Of a stretch of 64,000 nt of DNA, positions 37,204-48,560 are shown in pieces. The notes under the pieces were generated by a model, which saw only the letters and a program-made list of their open reading frames with translations, did no database searches and was not told the DNA's origin. The DNA lies in contig JASWJB010000033.1 of NCBI GenBank assembly GCA_032433595.1, forward strand, positions 124,001 to 188,000, read 5' to 3'. This DNA comes from Conoideocrella luteorostrata (taxonomy: Eukaryota > Ascomycota > Sordariomycetes > Hypocreales > Clavicipitaceae). The translations under genes were made by a program, and so were the position numbers. Positions within the stretch are counted from its first letter, which is position 1, and every line of letters begins with the position of its first letter.

Positions 37204-37263
37204 CAGCCACGGCCACAGCCACGGCCACAGCCACGGCCACAGCCACGGCCACAGCCACAGCCA
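37204..37263. repeat. 12-bp minisatellite CAGCCACGGCCA
   Basis: Four exact 12-base units at 37204-37251, followed by a variant unit made of two CAGCCA hexamers at 37252-37263. The array gives an artefactual Trp-Leu-Trp-Pro frame on the minus strand. It is not part of any recognised gene. Confidence 0.9.
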
Positions 37264-39226
37264 CAGCCGACTCAACGATTCTTGATTCTCGCTCTCGCGT
37301 GCAAGGACTCCCGCTGGATTGGGGAAAGCAACAATGACCACCACAAAGCGTTACCTATTGCTTGCATGGCTAAATGACATTCTGAGCAAGTACGCACAAA
37401 CAGCAAGTCGTCTGTTAGTGGATGACGCCGAAACTCTATGTGTTCATGCCCCTTTACAACCACCAAGCTAGCTCAGTCATCCTGGCTAGCTGCGATTATC
37501 GTGTGGTCGGTCCTGGTGCCGCCTCATCATAAATGGCCTGCCCGTTTAGCGAAAGACACTGTTTTGCTTTCAACTGAGCTAGAAGGAATACGCAACAGAA
37601 CATGGTCCTTAGCACTGGAAAACTATGCAGAGTTCGTGAGCAGTGGACATTGCGATACTATGCCCCCCTCCCCCCCCGACTGGCATATTCCCTGATGTTC
37701 CTTAGTATATATTCTTTCTGTTCTACCTGACTCTTGAATAAGGACGCTTCCATATCCCGACCGCACTCCGCCCCCCTCCAAAAGGTCTTTAGAGGCATGC
37801 AGACAGGGAGCTTGCGGACATGTCTGCTGCGTGCCCAAGTTCAAACCATATGCCCCCACAGCACACTATGAATACAATAGCCGTCAAAACTGGTATACGA
37901 GATTTCTGCATCACAGCTAGCTATGCAGCTCTTGCCTGGCTGCCTGCCGGATTGTAACCCCGCCGGTAGATGTCAACTACGGCTGCCTCTCATCACCATC
38001 TTTACGATATAGCCCTTCGCGCGACATCCCGTGCATTCAGAAAGAGAACATTGTCAAGATGATGATGGAAGACAAACGCTTCAGCTAATAGTGTACCTAC
38101 ATAGTAGACCAGATCTTCGCTGCCAGTCCATGCCTGTTCTGGAATATATAAGGCCGCCCCCCGTCATGTTGCATGGTGTCGCTGCTGCTGCTGCGCAACA
38201 TGGACTGACATCATCCTGTTTCCTACTATACATCACCAGGCAGACTTAAGGACATGGGAAAGGACCTGGGAACGACGAAAAGTGTCGTTTCCAAAGCACA
38301 CCATCACTACGACGTCGTTGACGTGTGCCTGCTCCACAGTCGTGATTCGAGGCGCATTACTCCGTATGGAGTAGTTATTATGATCACCAATTCGTCTTAA
38401 ATGCCTCGCCCAATGTCAAGACCGGCGGAAACATCGAGTATCCCTGCAGCCTAGCTCCCACGTTTCGTCTCAAGTGCCATCCTTGCGTCGCATTCTCGAA
38501 ACCACGCCATTGCATCCTGGCGTGCATCCACATGCACGTGTTGCTGTTGTATGATGCATCGGAGGTTTCTATACCATGCGACGCCATGCCATTGGCATGT
38601 GCACGATTGACAACTAATCAGGACCGTGGACTTTGGAGCCGACGGCCTTTATTGGAACACAGATAGACAGCCAATCACATAGAGCGACATGTTGATAGGC
38701 GCAGCAAAGAAGAGTTAATTGTAGAAGTGAATGATTTTAATAGCCGTGACGCCCCCATTCCTATGCTTCAACCGCTTTCGACCGGGTGATGCCGACCCCG
38801 GACTTTTTTAGTTGCCGCTGCAGCATCTGCAATAAAGTAATAAACATACACCCGGAAGAAAAGTACAGTGTAGTTATGAAGTATTTTACATGAATAAAAG
38901 GTAGGTGTGAAGCGGTGTCTGCCTTGGGATCCGTGTGCTGCGATTCAAAGCTATCCGAACGCAACACGAGTGACAAACTCTCACAATAGAGCCGCAGACC
39001 GAAACCGTGGGGTTAAGCCAAGTTATCACGAGTGAATGGCGAAGTATTTATCGGCAGATTTCAAGGTCCGGGTCGTGTTGAAAATGGAACATGCCGCAAT
39101 GTCCAATGCGACCTCCAAACACCAACACACCTCTAACAGTAACTCGGTGATGCACAAATGAAAAAAAGTCTTGCCCAACAAGATGCATAATAAGAAGAAT
39201 CCTGCAAACCAGGGAGGGAAGGGGTA

Positions 39227-40318
39227 TCATGAAATAATAACCCCCGGTTCAATGTGTGCTGTTTCATTGACCAGCGGCATGCATCCAAACAGTTTATTAT
39301 AGTCGTTAAGACACTGGCTTCGAGCTTCGATATGTCCTGGCTTTGTGCTGATTCCGTTCGTCGGCACGTAGCTGACGTATGGATCGTTTCCCTTGACAAG
39401 TAAGGGTCCCTCGCCTGTCAATAACGAGACGAGATAGTTCATGGCAAGGTCTTCACAATTGAAATGCTCATCGACGTATGCGCGAATCTTCTTGGGAATG
39501 GCATCTTCTGATGAGTAGTAGTCCAGGAACGAGATGTGTGCAAAGGCGAGACCAGATAAGATGAGATTATAGTTGTTGCCTTCGTCGGTAGAGCAGAATG
39601 AATATTTCCACTTTCCGCTGGGCTCCGGGACGGCACAACGTGTAAAGCCTCCGGTCATCCTGCGACGTCCAAATTTGCGCCACGACTGGAACACAAATTC
39701 AAGGTCTTTTGGCTTGTAGTATATGTCATCGTCGCATAGAAAAATCGCCTGCGTTTCATAGGCGGGATCGGGCCACAGTTTTTGGTTGAGGCTATTTACT
39801 TCCGATGCTCTGAAGCGCACGGGCACGCCATACTTAGACTTGTAGTTTTCAGGTGGTGTGGTTTCCAGGTCGTTCCACACAACAACCAATTCGGAAAGCG
39901 AAGGAATCTTCTCAGCCAATAGAGCGTTCAGAGTATCGTTGAGTTCTTTCGGTCGTTTATATGTCTGCATAGCAATACTGTACATCAAATGTCAGTAAGG
40001 TAGAGGCGGGGCGTTGGGGGAGACAGGGCAAACGAGCATTGCCATGACGTACGTAAATTTATCATCGCGTAGATGCTGGAATTTGAGTTGCGACTCTGCC
40101 CAGATTTCGTTGGATCCCGTGAAGTTACCGCATTGTGGAATTTTCGTCGCCTTGAAAGGGGCGGCGACGACGTCAGATATCCGTAGAAATTGTTTCTCGG
40201 GTGCGTACGCGAATAGAGCGAACATAAATCCAGCGGAAGCAGTGAATGCAAAGATCCAAATGGCGATGCGTCTAGCAAGGCGAGAATGCACCCCGCCAAG
40301 TGGTTTAGAAACGTCCAT
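39227..40318 (-). CDS. GT64-family glycosyltransferase, type II membrane protein
   Basis: Two exons: 40318-40053 and 39977-39227, 338 aa. The fold is that of the exostosin C-terminal (GT64) domain, a retaining GlcNAc/hexose transferase. A short basic cytosolic N-terminus is followed by one membrane segment (IAIWIFAFTASAGFMFALFA, about residues 18-38), so it should sit in the Golgi or ER with a luminal catalytic domain. Motifs are FTIAMQTYKRP, VVVWNDLETTPP, the metal-binding LCDDDIYY near residue 170, GGFTRCAVP, NCEDLAMNYLVS and GISTKPGHIEAR. Fungal members are uncharacterised as far as I know; donor and acceptor cannot be told. The intron donor lies inside a GTACGTACGT-like string. Confidence 0.88.
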
Positions 40319-42440
40319 AGTATGGATGGAACTCAAGATACCTCGTAGATCTCGTTGCCAGTCCTTCGACTTTCGATGTTGCCTGATCCTTCGATGGACA
40401 AATTCCAGTGACAACAGATGATGGTCGAAGCGGCAACGTCGTCCGTCAGGAGGTAGAGGGTTGGGAACACATGTGCCAAGTGACTGATTGTAATGAAGCA
40501 ACAATCATGCAGGTTCCCGTGTTCCCGACATAAACGTCGTTGATGAGGTGAGCAGACTTTTCAAGACAAGCAGTCAGACAAGAAAAAGCCAATCCCTTTA
40601 TGGGGTCCGGTCTCTCTCGTCACAGAAAGCGCTAGGTGGCAAGTACCGGTAGCGGCGGGGAGCGAAGTGGTGATTGCGCGTCAAACACTTGGCCAGCGAG
40701 TCTACAAGCATATACGTTCAAGCCAGCCCCCATGCTGGAACCACCAACGCCTCGTTCTCTTTTTCTTGCAGTTGATCGGGCGTTGAGCAACGGACATACT
40801 TCAGAGTGTGCATACCCGCAGCACCTACATGTTCTTCCAGAGACGTTGACAATGAAACCGTGCCGGGCATCGAGAGAAGTCTTACTGCTGAATCCCCACT
40901 GACTAGCCACCACCGGTAGAAAACAAGCGGCTATAATTGGACAGTGCATGCCTTTCCCCAGACAATAGTACGCAGTACGGAGTACATAAGTGGATGTCTG
41001 TTTATAACGTACTCTGTGCTCCGTACGGAATAGCTAGGTGGGTGGGTAACCTTGGCTGCTGCTCGAGTTCGCTGCATCGGAATTAGCAACGTTTCTCTCG
41101 ATGAATGCACCACCTGGGCAGTACAGCAAGTACATACGTCTACGGAGTAAACAGGAATGGATCTGGCTGCATTCAACAACACGCCATCGCTAACCCCCGC
41201 CCCATTGTCAGCCGGGTCCCTGCGTCGGCGCAAACGAGCCATCTTTCCGCACCACACTTCTATAACCATCCATGCCTTAATATTGAATGTCGACATGACA
41301 AAAACAACATCAATCTGGTTGACAGAGATATCAAAGCTGAACAAATAGTGCGACATGTGCAGTGCTTGTGAAGGCTGGATCTCGCCGCAGCCAGCGTCGT
41401 TGGACCATGTGACACGCTAAAAATAAGGATGCCGTAGCGAGCTGCTGCGGTGCAACACGCCAAAAATCCGATCTGATGTGATGTGTGATGTGTGATTGGC
41501 GACTAGTGGCTGGTGATGTAGTGTGTGATGGACTCGGGAGGTAGCACAAATCAAAAGGTCTGTTCGAGCTGTGTCACACCTAACTAGCTCATCCGAGGCA
41601 ACACCAGCAGGGCTAACCAGTTCTCGAAGCTTGAGTGGACCGGCGATGCAACAACTCTCCTGCGCGCTGCTCTGCTTGTGCTGGGTAAATCGCAGTGCTT
41701 GTCGGGTCAACTGGCTAACTGGTTCCTTCCAACGCCAGTGTCGTATTCCTTGCTTGCCAATTTGCTTCGGACGTTCCCCCCACGGCCACAAGGATGTCCT
41801 TTGCAACGCTGGTGCCCACATTAATCAACCGCGTGCTCACCCTTTGCGCCCGGCTTGGCCCCAATCTACCCATCACCATTGTCTCGCTTAAAATACCATG
41901 TAGTTAGTTGTTGGACATCAGCATGCAAGAAGGCCTTTCATTTCATTCCAGAGCATGGCGGCGCTCGTCCATTCCGGGCGTCGTCCAGTCGTCGCGTACG
42001 ACCGCCACCACCTCATGCGCCGTCGCTCTAACTGGTTCTTCCCTTGGTCTGTAATTTCTGTTCTGTGTTGCGCAATGTCGCAGCTGGACTCGATATTATT
42101 CCGCCAACAAATTGGACCGCAAGACATGTGCACTGTTACACCGTCAGGCGACCCGAACCATGGACCATCCCGATATCTAGCCTAGTTCATTTGGCCCGCG
42201 CTCAGGCTACCTGGTTTGCTCTCTAGTTTTGTTCTTGCCCCGGTTCAAGATATAGTAGTCATGCAGATCCGATTTGAGTTTGATTGTTCCTGGACCTTGC
42301 TTGAAACTCTAATCCGCTGCCCCTTCCCTCCTTGGAAGTGCCTTCACATTGTGATCAGCTGTGTCCCGACAACCACATACAACACTCTCTTGTACTCGTT
42401 TGTTCGGTTCTCGAACGAATTGTACGATCCATAGCCCGCA
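40319..42440. promoter_or_regulatory. 2.1-kb divergent intergenic region, GT64 / GH3
   Basis: No gene seen. TACGGAGTA copies lie at 40976-40984 and 41141-41149. The last 250 bases before the GH3 ATG are C/T-rich, as usual for a fungal promoter and leader. Confidence 0.45.
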
Positions 42441-45397
42441 ATGACTTCCGTCATGCTGAGAATAGTTGCGCTGGTGGTTGCCACCTCTGTCGGTGTGGTT
42501 GCCAGCCCGACTCCTGATGTAGTGGCTCAAAAGTCATTCGTCCCGGACGGTTACTATGTGCCGGCGTATTACCCTGCTCCATATGGCGGCTGGGTCAGTG
42601 GTTGGCAGGAGAGTTATGGAAAGGCAAGGAATTTTGTGAATTCGATGACCCTGGCAGAGAAAACCAATATTACAGCAGGTAGTGGTATTTTCATGGGTAA
42701 GCTACACTGTCCTTGGCATCTCCATGTCCTCCTCCACCCTGACTAGAGCTTTATTGACATGATCCCACAGGGTAAGCAAGCCTTGAATTTCTGACATACT
42801 TCTGATTTCAACTACACAAATCATGACGACTTCCTTTCGACTCGTCTTGCTCTTATTCCCCTACATGCTGTTTTGCAAGGTTGGAGTTAACATATACGCA
42901 GACACTGTAACGGCAACACTGGCTCCGCTCTTCGTGTGGGATTTCCGCAGCTCTGTTTAAACGATGGCCACGCTGGCATTCGTCAGGCTGATAATGTGAC
43001 GGTCTTTCCAGACGGCATCACGACAGGCGCAACGTTCGACAAGACGCTCATGTATCAGCGCGCAGTCGCAATCGGCAAAGAGGCCCGTGGCAAAGGTGTA
43101 AATGTCTTGCTAGGTCCGACAGTTGGTCCCATTGGGCGTAAGCCCAAAGGTGGTCGTAACTGGGAGGGATTCGGTGCTGATCCGTCTTTACAAGCCATCG
43201 CTGCTCGTGAGACAATCAAAGGCATCCAAGAACAGGGCGTTATTGCGACAATCAAGCATTTCATCGGCAACGAACAAGAAATGTATCGCATGTACAACCC
43301 ATTCCAGTACGCGTATAGCGCAAATATAGGTATTGATATTGACAATCTTCTTAGCGCTGGTGACACTAGCTGACCAGGTGTAGATGACCGCGTCTTACAT
43401 GAGGTTTACATGTGGCCATTCGCCGAAGGCATTCGAGCCGGGGTGGGCTCCGTCATGATGGCGTACAATGCTGTAAGTTTCCGTGTAGGCGTCTAGGTCT
43501 GTGAAGAAGAATTGGCTGATTGTCGTAGGTCAATGGCACGGCTTGTAGCCAACATCCGTATCTGATCAACGGACTTCTGAAAGATGAGCTTGGCTTCCAA
43601 GGATTCGTTCAGTCAGACTGGCTTGGCCATATGTCTGGAGTGGCATCGGCGATTGCCGGCCTGGATTTGGACATGCCTGGCGATACACAGGTCCCCCTTT
43701 TGGGTAACTCTTATTGGATGTATGAGCTCAGCAGATCGGTTCTCAATGGCTCCGTTCCAGTGGATCGACTGAACGACATGGCTACCCGCATTGTGGCTGC
43801 TTGGTATCAGATGGGACAAGACAAGAACTTCCCAGAGACGAACTTCGACACAAATACAAAGAGTCGCGAAGGCCTCTTATATCCCGCTGCATGGCCAAAT
43901 AGCCCTACCGGTGTCGTTAACCATTTCGTTCAGGTTCAAGCTGATCACGATGTGGTGGCTCGTCAGATTGCGCAGGACGCCATTACGCTGCTGAAGAATA
44001 CGGATAACTTGTTGCCAATAGATCCATCACGGGCTTTAAAAGTCTTTGGCACGGGTGCTCAAACCAATCCCGACGGCCCAAACGCCTGCAGTGATCGAAA
44101 ATGCAACAAGGGCACACTCGGGCAAGGATGGGGATCCGGTACAGTTGATTACATGTATCTTGACGATCCCATATCTGGCCTTAGAGACAAGGCAAAGGAT
44201 ATCAAAATTTACAACACGGATAAGTTCCCTCTCGCCATTGACAACCCTAAGGACGACGACGTCGCTTTTGTCTTCATTACATCGGACTCTGGGGAGAATA
44301 CCTATACTGTCGAAGGCAACCACGGCGACAGAGATGCATCGGAACTCTGTGCTTGGCACAACGGGGATCAACTGGTTCAAGATGCCGCAGCTAAATACAA
44401 AAATGTTGTCGTAGTAGCCCACACTGTCGGGCCTTTGATACTCGAAAAATGGATTGATCTCCCGTCCGTCAAATCTGTGCTTATTGCACACCTACCCGGC
44501 CAAGAAGCTGGTAGATCGCTGGCCGAGGTTATTTTTGGCGACGTTTCACCTAGCGGCCATCTGCCCTACTCAATCACCAAGAAAGAAGAAGACTTTCCGA
44601 AGAGTGTCACAGAGTTGATCAATTCCGAACTCCTCAACCAGCCCCAAGACACATATTCGGAGGGTCTCTACATTGACTACAAGTGGCTGAACAGCAAGGG
44701 AATTCAGCCTCGGTATGCTTTTGGTCATGGTCTTAGCTATACAAACTTTACGTACTCCAAGGGGACCATCACGAAAGTTACGCAAATGAGCAAAACACCT
44801 CCTGCTCGGTCACCGAAGACTGGTGTTCTTGATTACATCCAGGCCATCCCGGCGGCCACCGAAGCAGTTGCACCAAAAGGTTTTTACAAAATTTCGCGAT
44901 ACATCTACTCATGGCTGAGTGCTGCAGAAGCGGAGGCTGCCGTAAAGGATGCCGGTAAGAAGAAATACCCATATCCAGCTGGGTACTCCACAGACCAGAA
45001 GCCAGGACCCCGCGCCGGCGGTGGTGAAGGTGGAAATCCTGCGCTGTGGGATGTTGCGTACAAGTTGTCTGTGACTGTGACAAACAGTGGACAGAAACAC
45101 TCTGGCAAAGCTTCTGTGCAGGCATATCTTCAGTTCCCGAGGGACACTGGATACGATACACCCATTCTCCAACTGCGCGACTTTGAGAAGACAAAGACGC
45201 TTGCACCAGGCGAGAGCACTGTTGTCGAGCTGCAATTGACGAGGAAAGACTTGAGTGTTTGGGATGTGGTTTTGCAGGATTGGGTGATTCCTGCCGTAGA
45301 CGGGGCGTACAATGTGTGGATTGGGAGCGCGGTTGACGCTTTGGATGTCTCGTGTCATGCTGTTGGGTTGAAGTGTGAAGTCGTGATTAAAGGGTAG
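42441..45397 (+). CDS. secreted beta-glucosidase, glycoside hydrolase family 3
   Basis: Exons as modelled: 42441-42696, 42771 (one base), 42902-43329, 43378-43472 and 43529-45397, 882 aa. It releases glucose from beta-glucosides such as cellobiose. A signal peptide ([17 protein letters not shown]) is followed by the GH3 N domain: [71 protein letters not shown], and the nucleophile Asp290 in [12 protein letters not shown]. The C domain has [30 protein letters not shown] and [14 protein letters not shown] fibronectin-III-like domain closes it ([18 protein letters not shown] to [10 protein letters not shown]). Exons 1 and 3 join in frame only through a single G between two introns. Confidence 0.93.
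42771..42771 (+). other. putative one-base exon of the GH3 gene
   Basis: The first intron (42697-42770) ends ...CCCACAG, one G follows, and the second intron begins GTAAGC at 42772 and ends GCAG at 42901. Joining ATGG + G + ACACTGT yields [10 protein letters not shown], which continues the conserved GH3 block. A single intron from 42697 to 42901 would shift the frame and hit a stop. Confidence 0.6.
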
Positions 45398-45730
45398 GTA
45401 GTAAGCCGATGACAATGATAATGAGTATTATTATAAATAGTACATAAAGTGGCATGCCAGTTCAATTTACTTCTCTCACGCATGGGCCTCCCTATTAAAT
45501 AAAAGGCCGTATATAAACCGTAATCATACATTCTATGGTAGTATTACAAAGTCTCTCTCCAGCGGATTGTCCTCTGTCCAAGCAGTGGAGCAAGACTCAA
45601 CCGCTCCGCCAGAGACGACTCGTAATCTTGTAGAGATTTTACGCCTATCAATAATGTTACAACCACATCATAGATACCAACACCTTGTCCGGATTGTCGT
45701 TCCATCGGCAGCTCAAAACTGCGCAATTGA
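45398..45730. other. convergent intergenic region, GH3 / bL34m
   Basis: 333 bases between two stop codons, A/T-rich. No feature recognised. Confidence 0.4.
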
Positions 45731-46178
45731 TCACTGAGCCAGCTGCTTCCTTCCCTTCATTCTCCTTCTCAAAATGATCTTCCTCCCAGTCCTACTCCGC
45801 ATTCTATACAGAAACCCATGCCTTCGCTTCTGGACCAATCTCGTATGTCCATTCATGGTGTTTCGCGGACCGAAGCGCAATTGCAGCCCGCTGAGGGCGG
45901 GATGTGAAGACACAGCGCTCTGAGAGACCAAGTCGGCGGCGGTCTCGCCCAACGTTGTTGTGGTAGGTGCGGGAGTGAAGCTTAGGAGGGCGCTTGGTCG
46001 GCGAAGAGGCGTGATGGAGGGCCGCAGAGGGCAAAGGGTGGTGAATGTTCTGGTTTGCAAGTTAGCTGGGACGAATGTGTTGAGTGTTGGGACGGGGGCC
46101 AACGGACCGTGGAGAAGGGGGAACGGATTTGGTGACGAGGGTCCTCGCGGGGCGTGCGAGGTGCTTGAGAGATTGCAT
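45731..46178 (-). CDS. mitochondrial large-subunit ribosomal protein bL34m
   Basis: Two exons as modelled, 46178-46108 and 46049-45731, 129 aa. The C-terminal 50 residues are an unmistakable L34: QLRFGPRNTMNGHTR, LVQKRRHGFLYRMRSR, TGRKIILRRRMKGRKQLAQ. The N-terminus (MQSLKHLARPARTLVTKS) is a mitochondrial targeting peptide. Between them the frame shifts, and a 58-base intron with donor GTCCGT, branch CTAAC and acceptor CCAG restores it, giving SPRTFTTLCPLRPS. That intron is inferred; the donor is weak. Mature bL34m sits in the exit-tunnel region of the mitoribosome. Confidence 0.85.
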
Positions 46179-46804
46179 CGTAGGCGATGGGGCTTTGCTT
46201 GATGATGATGGTGGTGATGTCTTGTTGGTGATGTTTGGGACGTAACTATTCATTCAAAGGAGATTGGAAATTTTGGGGGTGTGTGATTGGTTGGCTTGTT
46301 GGCGGGAGTGGTGGAGCTGGCTGTGTGTGGTGGGGAGGTGCTTGTTGAACACTTACATCCCAAGCAAGTATGGAAGTTATGGTGCCGGTTTGATGAGGGC
46401 TCGATAGTATCACAGAATTCTGGAATTCAACACTGAATATTTTTTTCAAATTCCTCACGCGTCGGGCTAAAAAATCGGCCTTTATGAAAAGCGATGATAT
46501 TGTCTCGGCACTAAATGTCGTTTCTGTTAGAACATAGACAATGGCGTTAATTTAGGCTTCACCTCGACGAGACGTGACATTATTGCAATTGATCGCTATT
46601 TACAAATTGGCCAGAGCAGCTGTTGATTGGCTCATTACTATTTTGTGCAGAAACAAATAGTAAAGTAGCGATCCTCTCGGTTTCCTTCCTTCTGAACCAG
46701 CGCCGGCAATCTTTCCAATCGGAACTGTTGATCTGCACGCCACGAACAATACCAAGGCATCACGTCCTTATCATTTGAACTCAAACACCCTGCCCGCCGC
46801 CCAT
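46179..46804. other. intergenic, no gene seen
   Basis: 626 bases between bL34m and the next minus-strand gene. It should hold the bL34m promoter and the 3' end of the cysteine-rich gene. Nothing coding was recognised. Confidence 0.4.
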
Positions 46805-47293
46805 TTAAATGCACAAACCCCCGCAAGGGTGCCTAGGGGTACAGGTCATAGTTGGCGTGCAGGTACTTCCCCTAGAGCATTGATGTCTCTTGCCCATGGT
46901 GCACGGAGATAGACTCTTGGCCGTGGTTGTAGCTTCTGGCGGGAGGGTCTCGATGCACAAGCCCCCTCGGGGCTGGCCTGGAGTTGAGTACATGGTAGGC
47001 GTGCAGGTGCTGCCCCGGGGACAATCACGCGTGTGGCCCATCACGCAGGGGATGGTGTACTGGGTCGGCTGGTAGGGCACGGAGAAGCAGAGCCCGCCGC
47101 ATAGCTTTCCCGGGGTGCATGTCTGCGTGGGCGTGCATGTAAAGGACGTTGGGCAGGGTCTGTTGTCGCCGACGGTGCAGGGGACCGTGTATCCGGGCGC
47201 GAGGGTGGGTGTTGAAGCAGTGGTTGTTGGAGGCGGGAGGCCGCATAGGGCCAGAGGGAGGAAGGGGAGCAGGTTGAGAAGCAGAAGCTGCAT
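46805..47293 (-). CDS. small secreted cysteine-rich protein with three tandem repeats
   Basis: Single exon, 162 aa. A signal peptide (MQLLLLNLLPFLPLALCG) precedes a Thr/Pro-rich spacer and three copies of a 31-residue module beginning at residues 39, 83 and 131. The module pattern is C-x7-C-x5-C-x5-C-x5-C-x3-C with conserved TCTPT, CTPG and GGLC. Repeats 1 and 3 have all six cysteines (39, 47, 53, 59, 65, 69 and 131, 139, 145, 151, 157, 161). Repeat 2 has four: the 4th and 5th are Ser103 and Arg109. I do not recognise the family. It could be a wall-associated or effector-like secreted protein; no function is claimed. The frame is uninterrupted and the ATG follows CCACA. Confidence 0.75.
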   Translation of the reverse strand: MQLLLLNLLPFLPLALCGLPPPTTTASTPTLAPGYTVPCTVGDNRPCPTSFTCTPTQTCTPGKLCGGLCFSVPYQPTQYTIPCVMGHTRDCPRGSTCTPTMYSTPGQPRGGLCIETLPPEATTTAKSLSPCTMGKRHQCSRGSTCTPTMTCTPRHPCGGLCI

Positions 47294-48560
47294 TGTGGAA
47301 GAGGATGGAGGATAGCTAGAGTTCCGATTACTTTGTGAGGCTTCTCCTGCAGGACATGGTGTAAGACAAGCGGCGATGGATGGTGGGAGGGGGTTCCGTA
47401 TAATATATAGATAGACGTGAATGCTGCGCTTGTGTAGCTGAAAGAAATGGCACGTTATGGAAAGAATGAACGAATGTACGGCATTGGAATCCGATATTTG
47501 GACCAGGGAGTAGAGACGGCTGAAAACTTGATTTCTGCATCAACTCGACATGGTAAGTGGCTGACCGTTGCTTTTACAGCTGAAGCACAAGGGTGCGTGC
47601 TGCATGGGGAGGAAGCCGCCAATTCGATTCATACGACTTGGGATAGCTGGACTGGAATAAGTATTGTATCTACATGCGCAGCAACGTAGCAAAGCAGTCA
47701 GCCCGAGCCAGAAGTCGCCTGCAAGCAGGTACAGCTACCGAGCAACAAGTCTTATTAGACCTCATCAACCAGCCATCCCTTACTGATCAGTGCGCCTGAC
47801 GGCTGTGTCTCTTCTCGTATTGCTGCAATTGTGGCGCTTGCGGCTGCTGGCGAATACGGAGCCACTACTCCCTCCGTAGTCGAGTCACATATGCGCCGTT
47901 CCAACCAGTTGACATGTGGTCGGCATATCTTTAGGCCCGGCTGACGGCGGATATTGGGGCTGTCAGTGATGCCAGTGGCTCCTCTTGTCTTGGTGGCGGT
48001 TGCGGGCTAGTCATGAAGTACGGAGTAGTTCGATGGTTAGGTAGTCGCCCACGTGTTTTGACATGGGGCTGACCTGACGGCAGCCACGACTTATTGTATT
48101 TTACACTACGGAGTATGGCCTCGATGACTTGCTGCCGGAAGTCGGTTCTTTGCAATGCTGGAGCGCCCAGCTGGCAGCTCGTAATGCCTTTTGTTATCCG
48201 ACTATTTAGCTGCATGAGCAGTGACTAATGCATTGGGATGGCGAACCACAGTCTGTCAGTGTACGGTCAAATGAGTAAGCCGGCACATCCGTTCTCTTCT
48301 CCAATCAAACGTCTGGTAACTAGCAACATGGCATTCTATCGAATAGCGCCAGAGTAGCATCGCAAGAAACAAAAGCGCATTTATCATGGTGAACCACTCC
48401 TTGGCATTCCTACACAGCACAGCGTCATTAGGATCAAGTTTAGCCTTTAATAGTGCGAAGCAGGTGAACCGTGACAGCTTCCAGCAGCCAAGCCATTCAT
48501 CCCCATCACCTACACGCCGGGCCAATCACGATCCAGAAGCACCCAAAACTCACTCAAAAC
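47294..48560. other. intergenic, 1.27 kb, no gene seen
   Basis: TACGGAGTA copies lie at 48019-48027 and 48108-48116. An 80-codon plus-strand frame from 47447 has an ATG but no protein-like features and lies in the promoter of the cysteine-rich gene. Nothing else was recognised. Confidence 0.4.

Larger units (their letters stand above)
35631..39226. other. 3.6-kb gene-free, repeat-bearing region
   Basis: No reading frame resembles a protein. The stretch holds an A-rich tract (AAAAATAA-type repeats, about 35670-35704), two short tandem repeats listed separately, six exact TACGGAGTA-type motifs (36317, 36332, 36435, 36442, 37102, 38359), and a 26-base inverted repeat. It separates the aromatic-acid genes from the GT64 gene. 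Confidence 0.55.

Noticed and set aside
37204..37263. CRISPR-like regular array
   Set aside because: The units are directly adjacent 12-mers without spacers; it is a minisatellite in a eukaryotic genome.
42697..42901. GH3 gene as a frameshift pseudogene
   Set aside because: All other parts of the protein are intact with catalytic residues. The two-intron solution fits canonical splice signals, though a sequencing error cannot be excluded.
47447..47689. 80-codon plus-strand frame with an ATG
   Set aside because: No domain or signal peptide; it lies in the promoter of the cysteine-rich gene and contains nothing that resembles a known protein.
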